Shown piece after piece: positions 53,217-64,000 of a stretch of 64,000 nucleotides of DNA. Under the pieces are notes generated by a model. The model did no database searches. It was not told the origin of the DNA and worked only from the letters and a program-made list of their open reading frames with translations. Both the position numbers and the translations under genes were made by a program. Source of the DNA: Saxidomus purpurata. Its lineage: Eukaryota; Mollusca; Bivalvia; Venerida; Veneridae. How positions within the stretch are numbered: the first letter of the stretch is position 1; each line of letters starts with the position of its first letter. The DNA is taken from assembly GCA_022818135.1 (NCBI GenBank), contig JAFMSR010000008.1, positions 34,548,257-34,612,256 of the forward strand. The letters are read 5' to 3'.

Positions 53217-54732
53217 TTGAAACTAATTGACCAGGACTTGTATTTTCTAATTTGCCAGGTTGTAGAATACCTAAAATTAATAAGTAAAATTTCGGAAATG
53301 ATAACAAATCAATGTTCATTGAAATGTATCAATAACCTGGGTATCTGTAGATTGCCAGCCTTTTAGTCAAATGTTTTCAAAGTTTTTGTACATTTTTATA
53401 AAAACACCAAACAAAATTCATAGAATTGTATATCTATAGAGGTACACTACAGCCTAGAAAAAACAGCCAATACTTCAATCACTCTGTTACAGTCGTGAAT
53501 ATACCAGAAATCTACAAAGTAAGATTTTATGACCTCATTATCTGTTGGTTTGAAAAGTATAGCCTACTAGCAATACTTGTATAATTATCTGTTCACGAAA
53601 TCCATCACGCTCATACTTCGTGAAAATCGTTTTGATGTAGTATTATCTAGAAAAAGGAGAATTTACAACTTGCAATAGAGTGATTAGTATATATATCACA
53701 AAGAGCACTGCGTGTAAAATGGAATTTTTTGGCGCATTCTTTAATACAACGTTAAGACGCTTTAAAGCTTACCCTTGCTTTTGACCAGCGTGTTTAGGCG
53801 TTCAATACCCACTATTTCGTATTGAAAAGGAAACGTTGATGCATGTACAGCTTTCAAACAGACGGGTAGTATTAAAGCATGTGCCAATAATTTCTACTCA
53901 CAATATAAGAAAAGTATATATGTGCACATCTGTAGCACTTTTTGTAATGTTTGTGTCGTCTATTTGCGAAGCAGCGGACGATACCCGAAGATTACTTCTC
54001 GGTCATTCATTCATACGTCAGTTCCCTCATCCTTCTGACTATCCACATTACTTTATTTCTTTGCCAAAAATTGTATTTCTCAGAAAAGTAAACACTTGAT
54101 TTGAAAAAGTTGGACAAAAAAATGAATATTGCAAATACATGTAAAAAAAAACAAATACAGCATCGTTATTTTTACCATGTACATATTTATTTTCCTATCC
54201 AATATCCAATTGTATTCTTCAATTAAAGATTGGATTACTTTTGACATTTGAATTTACAAGACCAACAACCCTTCTTCAAACTATTTGATAGATACATATA
54301 GGAAAATCAAAGAAGTACAGTATGCAATAACCATAATTCTGTATGCTTTAATTATTTCCTCTTGAAAAGCAGCGTTTATTGCAATATTGTTTAACTTTAA
54401 TTTACTTATTAAATCGAAAAAACAAGCACTAGTAGTGCTCTGTTCTCAACCATGTGTTCACGTGGCGACACATGAAACACTTTCTTTGACATCACTGAAC
54501 ACCAACTGGTATATAACATTAAGGACATTCAACATTTAAGTCAAATGAAAAAGGAAAAATTCTAATTTACATTTTGTAACCTATCTGTTGTTCTGTTTCC
54601 TCAGGAATACTTGTTTTTCATATGTTGTTTGTTCTTGTGTTTCCTCAGAAGACTTATGTTCCATTTGTTGTTTGTTCTTGTGTTTCCTCAGGAAGACTTA
54701 TGTTCCATATGTTGTTTTTTATTGTGTTTCAG
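53217..54732. other. Gene C 3' UTR or long-isoform intron
   Basis: Follows the short-form stop at 53214-53216. No coding exon supported. An 87-codon frame at 53836-54099 lacks corroboration. The last 150 bases are a tandem array of acceptor-like sites (54585-54732). Confidence 0.5.
54585..54732 (+). repeat. Tandem array of 3' splice acceptor sites, about 43-bp unit
   Basis: Four polypyrimidine-AG sites end at 54604, 54648, 54691 and 54732, spaced 44, 43 and 41 bases. The unit contains tatgttgtttgttcttgtgt, then ttcctcag. The last copy (ttgtgtttcag) is the acceptor of the exon at 54733. Confidence 0.8.
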
Positions 54733-56625
54733 ATGGCAAAGGACGCCAAAGCCTCAAGAGTTACACCCAGTGGTAAATACATGGTGGACACAAAACGAAG
54801 TGAAAGCTTTCAATCAACAAATAAAGGTAATAGTATCAAGACTGGTCAAGAACACATTACGTGTATGTTTTTGTAATCATAATTTGTTAGCTATTGACCA
54901 TACTCGATATTACAGATATACCGATTATAGCGGGCAGCCAACGTTTATGTTTAGCCGCCGGGGTCACATACATGTATATAGCCAACAAGGTATATTACCC
55001 CAAGAGTGAACTAAGACGGGAATTGTAGAAGGAGAGGCTCAGTACTTCAGTTGTATATGCTTTCAAAAGCTAGTGTATTGAACAAATGAGTTGTTAGTAA
55101 CACACCTTTTTACACAATAAGTTTTCATTGTTGTTACAAAAACGGGTAATTCAAGATATAATAACCTTCAGAAATTAAATTGACAAGTCTGCGACAGGGA
55201 ACGGTAATTTCAATAACACTTACCTTTACTGTATCTATATGTCTGAAATGATCAATCTTTAAACAATATTTATTTTGTACGAGAGAATAAATAAAGCTGT
55301 ATAAAATAGTATGTTAAATACAAATAATATGTACTGTCCGTCTTCCACGGAAAGGTTAACTGTAGTCGATTATTTTCCTAATTTATACTCGTCATTCAGT
55401 TCTATTTCTAATGTTTTTCGAATGTTGTTTTGTTCCTACTGCAGTTTTGTACTATTATTTTTACTTATTTACAATTTTCAAATGCGTTAACACAGGAAAT
55501 GCAGCATCATCGGCGTCAGGCGGAGAGCGCCGGCGCTTCGGAGACCCCCCAGCCGAAAATACAAGAAAGAACCGTAAAAGAACACCAAGGATCCGACATC
55601 CTATGGAAGTACAGGGAGATGTAAGTTGATTTCAACACAGTCAGAGGGTTCAGTAGGTGCTCCTTCATCTATTTTTCTACAGGTTTTGCCAAATTCTCAT
55701 TTGTGCAACGCAAAGCCTATCAATCGGATATGACATCTAGCCATTTCATAATCTGAATTACCTGGTTTATGAGACGCAATGGTGCGAAAATGTGTTCTTG
55801 CAATGCTGCAAAAACAGCACTTACCGCTATATACCGCTATCTATTTCAGATTTGGTGATACGGGGCGTCGTTGTTTATCACGATAGAAGGCTCAATATTT
55901 TCCAATGAAAGTTACACAACTTGATCATTCTACGAAAATGCTTGCTAATGCAAAATATTTGTTTCAATTGAAAAAAAAATGAGAATTCTGTTTATTTTAC
56001 ATTTATTCCATTTCACTTAAGCAGAAAACACTGATATACAATAAATATACTTTCGTTATTTCTTATCCGAATTAAGGTTTCATCAACACTGTATTTTTGT
56101 TTTCAAAGAGTGAACAAATTCAAGGTCAAGAGCAAAAAGAAACATTCAAAAAAGCAGAAGACTTCTGGAAAGACGAAAGAAAGGCAAGGAGTGGCCGTCG
56201 ACGGGAACACCCCGAAGCCCTCACCATCCCCTCAGTCAAAGAAGACCCATTCGACCACAAAGAAGTCAAAGTAAGTAAATAACGAATAAAGAAACTAATT
56301 TTAGAAGCAAGAGAAAACTATTAACCAATAGCACAAAAGGGAATTTAAATCTCAGTATAAATAATGCTGTTTAATCCTTCCCAATAAGACTACCAGAACT
56401 GAAAACCTGTTTGACTTATATTTTCAGGCTCCTGGGACACCCGCTTTCTCTCAAGCCAGAAGTGGAAAGTCTGCATTTGGAATGAGATTAGAACGAGAAA
56501 ATTCAGCCTTTATTGAACCTGCAAAAGACGTATCATCTGGCGATAAACTTTGGGAACGAGCTGCAAGTTTATGGCATCATTCAAATACTAGTAGACCACT
56601 TTGGAATAACTTAGCCCATCATTGA
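54733..56625 (+). CDS. Gene C long-tail exons (4 exons) or separate small gene
   Basis: Exons: 54733-54826, 55496-55620, 56109-56270, 56428-56625 (TGA); phases 0-1-0-0-end; 192 residues. The upstream donor of gene C at 53168/53169 is also phase 0, so these exons give an alternative, longer cytoplasmic tail. The chain is hydrophilic and rich in Arg, Lys, Glu and Ser: SEQIQGQEQKETFKKAEDFW in exon 3, then KLWERAASLWHHSNTSRPLW near the C terminus, a motif like SLLDLTAKLWNVE in gene D. The first exon starts with ATG, so an independent start is possible. A second frame is open through the first two exons (RWQRTPKPQ..., then EMQHHRRQAESAG...), which leaves the frame not fully certain. AATAAA at 57009 and 57236. 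Confidence 0.6.
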
Positions 56626-57008
56626 ATTAAGTTTATGTTTAAGATAATGTATCAAGATCAAAATGCTTTGGAACAGTTTGAAGAATATCAACTTCCGTAC
56701 CATTTCAGGGTTACAAGAATATAACAGCATGCAATAGTAGCATATAATGCGTATACCTTACAAAAGGGAAGACACAGATTTAGTATGAATGAAAGAGAAT
56801 TACCAGAATCATTTACTAGTCCTTTAGGACAATTAGAAAGTGTGGTTTTCAAAGTGAAGAGTTTCCGTGTAATTGCCATGGGTGAACTGGGAATATACTA
56901 AGAAATTCAAGTATAAAATCCCTGTTTTACTATTTCGTAACAGGAAGTAAGTGTTTGTTCTTTTATAGGAGGATTGTGAATGTTTATACGCCCGTATCTT
57001 TATGACAG

Positions 57009-57241
57009 AATAAAGGCATTGGTCTAGTTGTCACGCCTTATAATGAATTGTACGCTTATGACAGTACACCATGAAGCTTAATAATATTACTTTTCGTGTA
57101 TTTTACCGTTTTATATTATATATACTTGTTTGTTTTGTTTGTTTTCCATTTTAATTAAGATGTTTTTTATTTAAACATTTGGACATGAGAGTGTTTTATG
57201 AATCACTTCTTTCTGATGGTACTGTTTATCAAGAAAATAAA
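57009..57241 (+). terminator. Polyadenylation signals after the gene C long-tail exons
   Basis: AATAAA at 57009-57014 and 57236-57241, 390 and 610 bases after the stop at 56625. Confidence 0.45.
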
Positions 57242-58039
57242 ATAGATATCAGCAAAGAGTGTGTTCTTTTATATTTACCATGTTAACAGAAATATTACCC
57301 TTCTAAATTTTCATTAAAGGTTTACGAGACAGATTCAGTCGATACAGAATTACAAATGGAGAAGAATTAATTAATTATTCTCTGCTTTGTTTCATTCATT
57401 TTGTCTACCATCTTGGTTTCTGTGTATTGGTGTTTTTGTTCATTTTATTACAGTCTGTTTCTCGCTTTGTTCCGTGTTTACCGGAATGTAGCTTAATTTT
57501 AAGCCATGCAACAATGCCCCGGAATTATTTAATATATTAATCGTTAGCTCAACATAAAGCACGATGTTGTGTTATAGGCAAATGTTTACATTCTGTCATC
57601 CAGATGTGTTCAATGAAGTGGTAGACTTGCAGCATGTAAAGGGTCTCTGTTTCTCTAGTTTACCAACTACCAACTGTAAGAGATGCATACAAACAAACTG
57701 AGTGCATTACATTTTTCAGTATTACATTTTTCAATTAGTTTCCACCGATCCAAAAATAACGAGGGTAGATTTTAGAAGGTCATCCTGATTAAAGGGAACC
57801 GATGCCTGGCTGTCTACAGTGTAGATATAGTTAAGACCGGCCCAGGCTCTTTCTCAGTATTTAATAATATCAACTTACGATAATTGTTACAAAGTTAAAG
57901 GAAATTAGTTCTTACGAAAGCATTCGAGGAAAAATATTTTCAAAATTTTCTTCATACATGTGAAACGAATCAACTCGTTTTGTCACAAGATTTTATTTTG
58001 ACGAACCGATATCTTAGTAATGACTTAACCAAGAACGCT

Positions 58040-59010
58040 GTGAGGTCTTTGTTTTGAAATATGACCGTTGGTTTAAGAAAAGATGTTAAACTAAACTATA
58101 CTGCCATGTAATGACAACTTCCCTCTATGTTTTTAATAAATCGTGATTTTTGTGGACCATTGTGGAGACCTAGACGTGAAGAACCACTTCCAAACTATTA
58201 ACAAATTAGAAGAGCGTACTCCAGGGAGCATTCCTGAAATAATAGTCCAGTTAGGCAGAAAGTAAGAAATTTAAAGGAAGTTCAAAGCAAGGAAGCTGGA
58301 AATAAGAAAGTCTTAAAATTCTAAAATAAGAAAACTTGAAATTGAAAGTTAGAAGTAAGAAGGTTGAAAGTTAGAAATAAGGAAGCTGAATGTCAAGAGG
58401 AAAACTATTCGTTGTCTTAAAGCTGCTCCCTCTCAGTTACCGTTGAAAAAATATTTTTCAGAAAAATTGACATTCTTATTCATACATATAAAACTAAAGG
58501 ATAGAATAAAAAATAACCAAAAATCTAGGTAGGAATTTGCGGAAATCGAGTTAAAAGATTAGTTACACGGCACCGCTACACTGTATGTATATATTTAAAT
58601 TTCAAAAGCGTTTGCAACGCTTTGAATTTGGTAGCGTATTTTTCGAAATTTAGAGAAAAACGTGACATGAATTTATACTGGAACCTTTTTATATCACCTT
58701 AAGTTCTAAAATAAGTTATTTACAGACTTTTTGAAAAACTTTGTTTTTTTCACCAAAATCTGAGAGCGAGCAGCTTTAAGTTACAAATATGTGATTGTTA
58801 AGAAAATACTGAGGGAATTGGTTCGTTACAACCTCATTTTTAAATCTGCTGTACCAACTGTTTTATCAGCTTCTTGGATTGATTATTTTTATAAATCTAC
58901 TTGTTAATCGTATTTTTGATCTTTTCCCGATAAAATTATAGGAAATGTGTCTGTCAAATGACTGACAATTCGGTATAAAGGTGAGGTAAATATTGTAGAT
59001 GAATGAATTA
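58040..59010. repeat. Diverged segmental duplicate, copy 1
   Basis: Shares, in order, with 61000-61690: gaaaagatgttaaa, cttccctctat then tgtttttaataaatc, ggttgaaagttagaaa then aaggaagctgaatgtcaa, and cagcttcttggattgattat. Confidence 0.75.
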
Positions 59011-59599
59011 TCAATACTGAAGGCTACTTGTGCCTGTGTCCTCAGAACACCATGAATAGAATACAATATATTATACATGATATCAGAATGAGACGGGCCT
59101 TTTTATCAATTAAAGATTTCTGTTAAAAGTAGGAAGTGTCTAGAAACTGAAAGACTGCACAATGAATTTCTGATAATTATAAAGACAATGACAGTTGATG
59201 GTACGAAGTTAATGCTATAAATTGATTATGTAACCCGTTTCTGTAATCAAAGCCACTATAAGAATTTTTTTAAAGATTTTTTAAGGAAGGCTTTCCTGCT
59301 CGCTGTCATATTTTGTCGTAAAAAACAAAGTTCTTCGAACAGTCAGAAATTAGCATATTTTAGAGCGAATCATAAAAAGTTGCAAATACAAATTCCTATA
59401 AGTGTTTTTTTATTTTATTTTTAGAATTATACGCTAAAAATAATAAAACGTTAGCTACAACGATGTGAAATACCAACATTAAAGTGGAATTATGCACACT
59501 TTTTTCAAGTAAAAATCCAGCTGAAATAAGTGTGTGTAAAAAGGGTAGAGGAAATAATAGCTTTTAACCCAATACAACAAACTCTTCCTGCTACCAGTA

Positions 59600-59925
59600 C
59601 GAAATAATAACTTTCCAAATATCATTTTTCCTATTTTGACTGGGAGAGTCAATTTAATAAATGCATGCAGGAGTTGCTTCCCTTCCACTGCCGAAATCTC
59701 TACCGGCAACAACACTAATAACACAAGGCAGATCACTGCCAAGAAAAGAATTATTATTTTATTAATCCATTTTTTATTTCTAAAGCACAAACTTCAAATG
59801 TTAATGCGGCATTATCATTAGTTTAACACATTTAAATGCACAGCAACCGAAAATTGCTTTTATAAAAATGTCACCAAAAATACACTTTGTGCAGTAAGAT
59901 GCGCATAATGTCACTTTAATATATA
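59600..59925. repeat. Dispersed repeat copy without SINE (empty site)
   Basis: Matches the flanks of 13352-13604 continuously across the insertion point (cctattttgactgggagagt). Confidence 0.75.
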
Positions 59926-60239
59926 GTTGGTGGTGCCGTAAAACGAAACTGTCCAACATGTTCAAAATGTTTTCTCAAAATGCTGCATATATGTTCAGTT
60001 TTACTTGTGTTGTTAATTCTAGCTATTTCTTTTTCACTTTATGTTTTAATAATATCATTTTGGAGATATTTATTTGTTCACTGGAAACTGAACTGGACGA
60101 GCATACAGTATATTATTCAAAAATGCCTTAAAACAGGGTTGAAAGACTACAAATGTTTGTTTATTATAGTGTCACACCTACTTAAAGGGCCAGCCATTTC
60201 TGACCTATGAGACACCTTCTTTCTGATCACATTTACCTT

Positions 60240-60420
60240 CCGAATCCTATCCTTTAATGCCAAGCACCAGGCAGGTAGGCATACGGTAACCATTATTTAA
60301 CTAGCTGGCGACTCACCAATCGGCCATATCAGAACGGACAGCTGCAGGGATTCGAAACCTTTGATCTCCCGATCCCAAGGCGGACGCCTATATAACTAGA
60401 CAGAGAGAGACGGAGACTAT
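60240..60420 (-). mobile_element. tRNA-derived SINE fragment
   Basis: Minus strand: gtctagttatataggcgtcc, ccttgggatcgggagatcaa, ggtttcgaatccctgc (good B box). No intact cloverleaf. Confidence 0.6.
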
Positions 60421-60999
60421 GTACGAATAAGAATATTATCCCATTATAGTGCATACCGTCCTAGTGACAGTGACCAGTAAATGTATGTAGCACTCTTTGA
60501 AAATGAGGTTCCAAAGATTTAAAGAAATCTTGTGTTTTCTCAAACAGACATTGTCTTTGATTAAAACTCGCAATGTGGCACAAAATGTATTTTTTATTTA
60601 GTCATAACGTGTAGCGGAATGATATATCAAAGATATCCGACAACATTATAGCAGTATTATTTGTTGAAATAGAACTGCTATACATTATTGTTATATGGAT
60701 ACGTCTTCTAACCCCTTTCCAATATTACACGATGATTGCATAACCACGTTATCATTGGTAAAGTTTTTAGTCTATGTATTTAGGGTAAATTTAAACACGT
60801 TTTCAGAAAAGTTACCAAGCGCAAATATACATCTATATCAGAAATAAATGAAAAGGAAAGAAGCAAAAAGACGCAGAAAATTGCAAGAAATATCTAAAAA
60901 GAACAGCACATTTAGCGTTATATCATTCAGTTTCTTAATCGGACGATGCAACACTAACTGTACATAAGACAGTAGCTATACATTAGGATCTAAGTATTG

Positions 61000-61690
61000 T
61001 TTCGAAGTATGACCATTGGTTTCAGAAAAGATGTTAAAATAAGCTATATAGACATATATTGGAAATTTCCCTCTATAATGTTTTTAATAAATCATGACTT
61101 TATGATCCTTTGTTGAGTCCTAGAAACGAATGGTTCATATAATTGTACCAAATGGTTGATGGGAAATTGTACTTGGTTGATGAGAAAATTGTTACTGTTT
61201 CTATCCTTACGGAAAACGTAAACAACCACACCACATTTCTTAACATTCCTGGAAGAATATTCGGGTTAAGCAGAAAAAAAGAATGTTACAAGTCAGAAGT
61301 ATTGCAGTAACATGTTCAAAGTACGGAAGTTCGGATTAGGAAGGACAGAAAATTCAGAAATAAGAAAATTTGAAGTTCAGTGTCAGAAGTTAGAAGGTTG
61401 AAAGTTAGAAACAAGGAAGCTGAATGTCAATATTAAGACTTATTCGATGTCTGAAATTACAAATACGTGATACCAAGGGAATTCGTTCGTTACAACTGCA
61501 GTTTTAACCCTGCTGTGCCAACTGTTTTAACAGCTTCTTGGATTGATTATTTCTATAAATCTAATTGTTAATCATTTATTTGATTTTTCCCTATTAAATT
61601 TAAGGAAATGTGTCTATCAAAAGGCTGATAATTCGGTATAAAGGGAAGGTAAATATTGTAGATGTGGGAACTATCTATAATTAAAGCTAT
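61000..61690. repeat. Diverged segmental duplicate, copy 2
   Basis: Second copy of 58040-59010, same orientation, with internal deletions. Confidence 0.75.
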
Positions 61691-63101
61691 TGATGTCCTC
61701 CAAAATGTATTTTATCACCTCGTTGTGAAACGTCAACAAATTACACTCTCGTACCGACCTGTAACCGACTGGTAGCTTTATCGTCGATTAAAGTTTCGGA
61801 CAACTTGGTGCAGTTTGATCAGTGTAACTAAAGATTTGACAAACCAAGTCGAAAGTATCAAATTACGAACAGTGAAGCATGCAAGGTGCACATATCTGTC
61901 GTATGTTAAAAGAATACATGTAAACAATATACATTTGCAGCACTATGGTTAATGGTGCAGTATGTATACATACACACTTGAGCATAGGATTTAATAATGT
62001 CTGGATTACAGCTTGACGTGCAATGTGATTATCGATAAACATAACAACAAAAAATCGTTCATTCAGATTAATTCCAAATTAATCTTCTTTAAGGTGATTA
62101 ATGCGTGCACTTATACTACATTTATATTAGTTTATTTTATAAAATTATGATTGCCATTTTGTTTAAATTTGATTTAAAGCTTTTAATAAAGGTATCATTG
62201 TGTGTAGGTATAGAGATACAGCAAACCATTGTACATGCTATATCATTTATCGGGTGAAAGTTCCCACCCATTAAAGCCATTTATTAATGTCTAATATGTT
62301 CACATACTTTAAAGTCTTAACGTTATGGATTAAAACGAGATTTATACAGTACATACTCGTGTACAATGTGGCAGCATACATATCTAAAGTATACATGATA
62401 TACGTTATTTATCATGTCGTTTGCAGAATTCATACAATTGTTGTCTACAAAAACAATCATTGTGACAAAATCGCCTGTTGAGAAACGAACTAAATATAGT
62501 TTCTAAGGGACTCTATCCCTGTTTTATTTACTTTCGGTCAAATTAGGCACATACATTCCTTACAAGCAAAATACATTAACACTCACTTTCTTCATAAAGA
62601 AATACATGCTTATAAATATATAATTCATAAATTGTAAAGAAACTTGCGAGAAAAACACCATAAAACAGAATGAAGAAGCAGAATTCACCAAACACATGAA
62701 CATGACAAGACAACAGTAATGGTGACGGTTCACTGATAATACAGTGAAAATTTACAGTAAATAGTCACAAACAGATTCAAATATCAATTCAAAATTTTGT
62801 AAACGTTTTGTTCCTCTTCATTCTAGTTAAATTACATTTAGTTTCAGACAATCCAGCAACAAAATATGACACTGTCGTAACTATCCCTGTACTAATATCT
62901 ATCCCAAGATGATCAAAACGATGGACTTATTAAAATAGGGCCAAATGACAGACGGCAAAATATAGTCGTGTCTGTGGAGGATGTGAGGCACGAAAATTGA
63001 AGTATAATAAAGGTACAGCATAAACTGTTAACATATTACACATGTTCTTTGTTTGCATATGTCATTCGTTTGTGTCTTAATCTACATTTTGTCACTGCGT
63101 C

Positions 63102-64000
63102 CTACACGGCCGCTTTTACATCTTCCTCTTGATACGGTTGATACGTAAAGTTCGGATCATCTTGATCATACATATCTGTATTATATTCTTCTAACTTAAT
63201 GTCACTTTTAGTTACTTCTTTATGGAATGGTAAAACAGGAGTTTCTATCCGTTCTTTAGCTATAGAACCAGGGAGTGATAGCTGGTCAATATCTTCATAA
63301 TTGTTAATATCAGATATCATAACTGGAGTCATAGGGATTGGTGAAAAATCTGTTTGAGTACCTCCTTCAAAGAATTCAGGTACTGGAGTAGTTTCTTTGT
63401 TATTAACCTTCTTCTTTTTATCTAGTATTTCACGTTTCTTTAACCTGCTAACCTGGGTGGAAGGCGTTCGGGGGACACGCTTATGTCCACTCCTAGAGAG
63501 TGTTGTACTACTGCGTTGAATATTGCCTGACTTCGGAGGGTCGTATCTCGAATACATACGCTTTACGTGTGACGGTGGGCGTGCAGGTATGGGTTGTTGT
63601 AATTCCCAAAACAATGCCCTACCATACAGAAACTGCAGACTTTCATCAGCTGAACTCAGCAAATCTTTCTCGGACGTTGATGTTGTTTCTGAAATGTACG
63701 TTTTGATATAGAGAGAATGGTGACTAGATACTGACAGAAGATCAATAAAAGATCCTAGTATTATACAACTGAAACAGAACTTTAAAAAATGTTATTTTCT
63801 TACGTTTGATATAATCAAAGTATTTCTTATCCCGGTAAAGTTCCTCTAGTAGCTTCTTCCACCTGTTTTCTGGAAGGCGTTTCTTCAGAGTTTCGAGATC
63901 CATACTCTCCATTCCGTTTGTGTTATCCCCAAAAGCTTCCTTCCAAGCCCGCGGGTTATCTTTTCTGTGAATACGGGCGAGTGGCGCCATTGAGGCCATA
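63102..64000 (-). CDS. Gene E: hydrophilic cytoplasmic protein, 3' exons (may continue past window edge)
   Basis: Minus strand. Exons: 64000(or beyond)-63804 and 63688-63102 (TAG). The join is C|AA (Gln) with donor gtaaga and acceptor acatttcag. If the ATG at 63999 is the start, the protein is 260 residues. The first exon has NPRAWKEAFGDN and PENRWKKLLEELYRDKKYF. The second has ESLQFLYGRALFWELQQP, a Lys/Arg-rich middle (SRLKKREILDKKKKVNN) and an acidic end with NTDMYDQDDPNFTYQPYQEE. No signal peptide, helix or known domain seen. The Trp-containing amphipathic segments faintly recall the gene C/D tail motif, but homology is not established. It is convergent with gene C. Confidence 0.65.

Larger units (their letters stand above)
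57242..63101. other. Intergenic region between genes C and E (convergent 3' ends)
   Basis: No supported gene. Holds a duplicated segment (58040-59010 and 61000-61690), an uninterrupted copy of the 13312-13870 dispersed repeat (59600-59925) and a SINE head (60240-60420). Short frames at 59980-60210 and 62287-62481 have no corroboration. Confidence 0.55.

Noticed and set aside
53836..54099. 87-codon frame containing RRLLLGHSFIRQFPHP
   Set aside because: Faintly like a degraded retroelement hydrolase segment, but too short and isolated to call; it lies in the gene C 3' UTR or long-isoform intron.
59980..60210. 76-codon hydrophobic frame
   Set aside because: Downstream of a dispersed repeat, no domain or neighbouring exons.

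Overview
The window looks like AT-rich nuclear DNA of a bivalve mollusc. The genes have many short exons with GT-AG introns. The intergenic and intronic DNA is full of tRNA-derived SINEs, minisatellites, and the degenerate 'ggtcaaggtcac / cagaatgtttgtct / accgaccgacc' dispersed repeats that are common in bivalve assemblies. No tool was run: exons were built by hand from open frames, splice consensus, phase agreement and comparison between paralogues inside the window.

Layout. (1) 246-2286, plus strand: the last four visible exons of a mitochondrial GUF1/LepA-type translation factor. (2) 9407-26744, 30689-37612 (or 39176) and 45041-53216 (or 56625), all plus strand: three tandem paralogues, called A, B and C here, of a single-pass membrane protein. 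Each has a signal peptide, a Cys-rich extracellular region built from equivalent exons with the same phases, one transmembrane helix and a basic cytoplasmic tail. Exon 1 of A (9407-9464) and two 9-nt microexons (21577-21585 in A, 51709-51717 in C) were recovered by eye. (3) 41571-43771, plus strand: gene D, a small cytoplasmic protein that starts MGGAFS (N-myristoylation consensus). Its last exon carries the W-x-x-K-W-E motif that also opens two tail exons near gene B (36653 and 38313). (4) 63102-64000, minus strand: the 3' part of a fifth, unrecognised cytoplasmic gene (E).

The ectodomain pattern is: a first Cys in C-x-F-P-x-x-L-x-G-x-W, then single-Cys exons, then a C...DVC...C exon, then L-x-C...F-x-C. 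It resembles the arthropod DUF7042/7043/7044 architecture, which has no known function. The cluster therefore reads as a tandemly expanded family of receptor-like proteins with apparently interchangeable cytoplasmic tails and a myristoylated, tail-like companion.

The most unusual DNA features are the following. A 56-bp minisatellite in gene C (48091-49928) is made from the 3' end of a coding exon plus its 5' splice site, repeated about 33 times. A roughly 43-bp tandem array of 3' splice acceptors lies farther down the same gene (54585-54732). A 4.2-kb array of hairpin-forming 49/71-bp units lies in an intron of gene A and contains a re-duplicated block with many single-base deletions. Two clusters of the palindrome agagatatctct lie in another intron of gene A.
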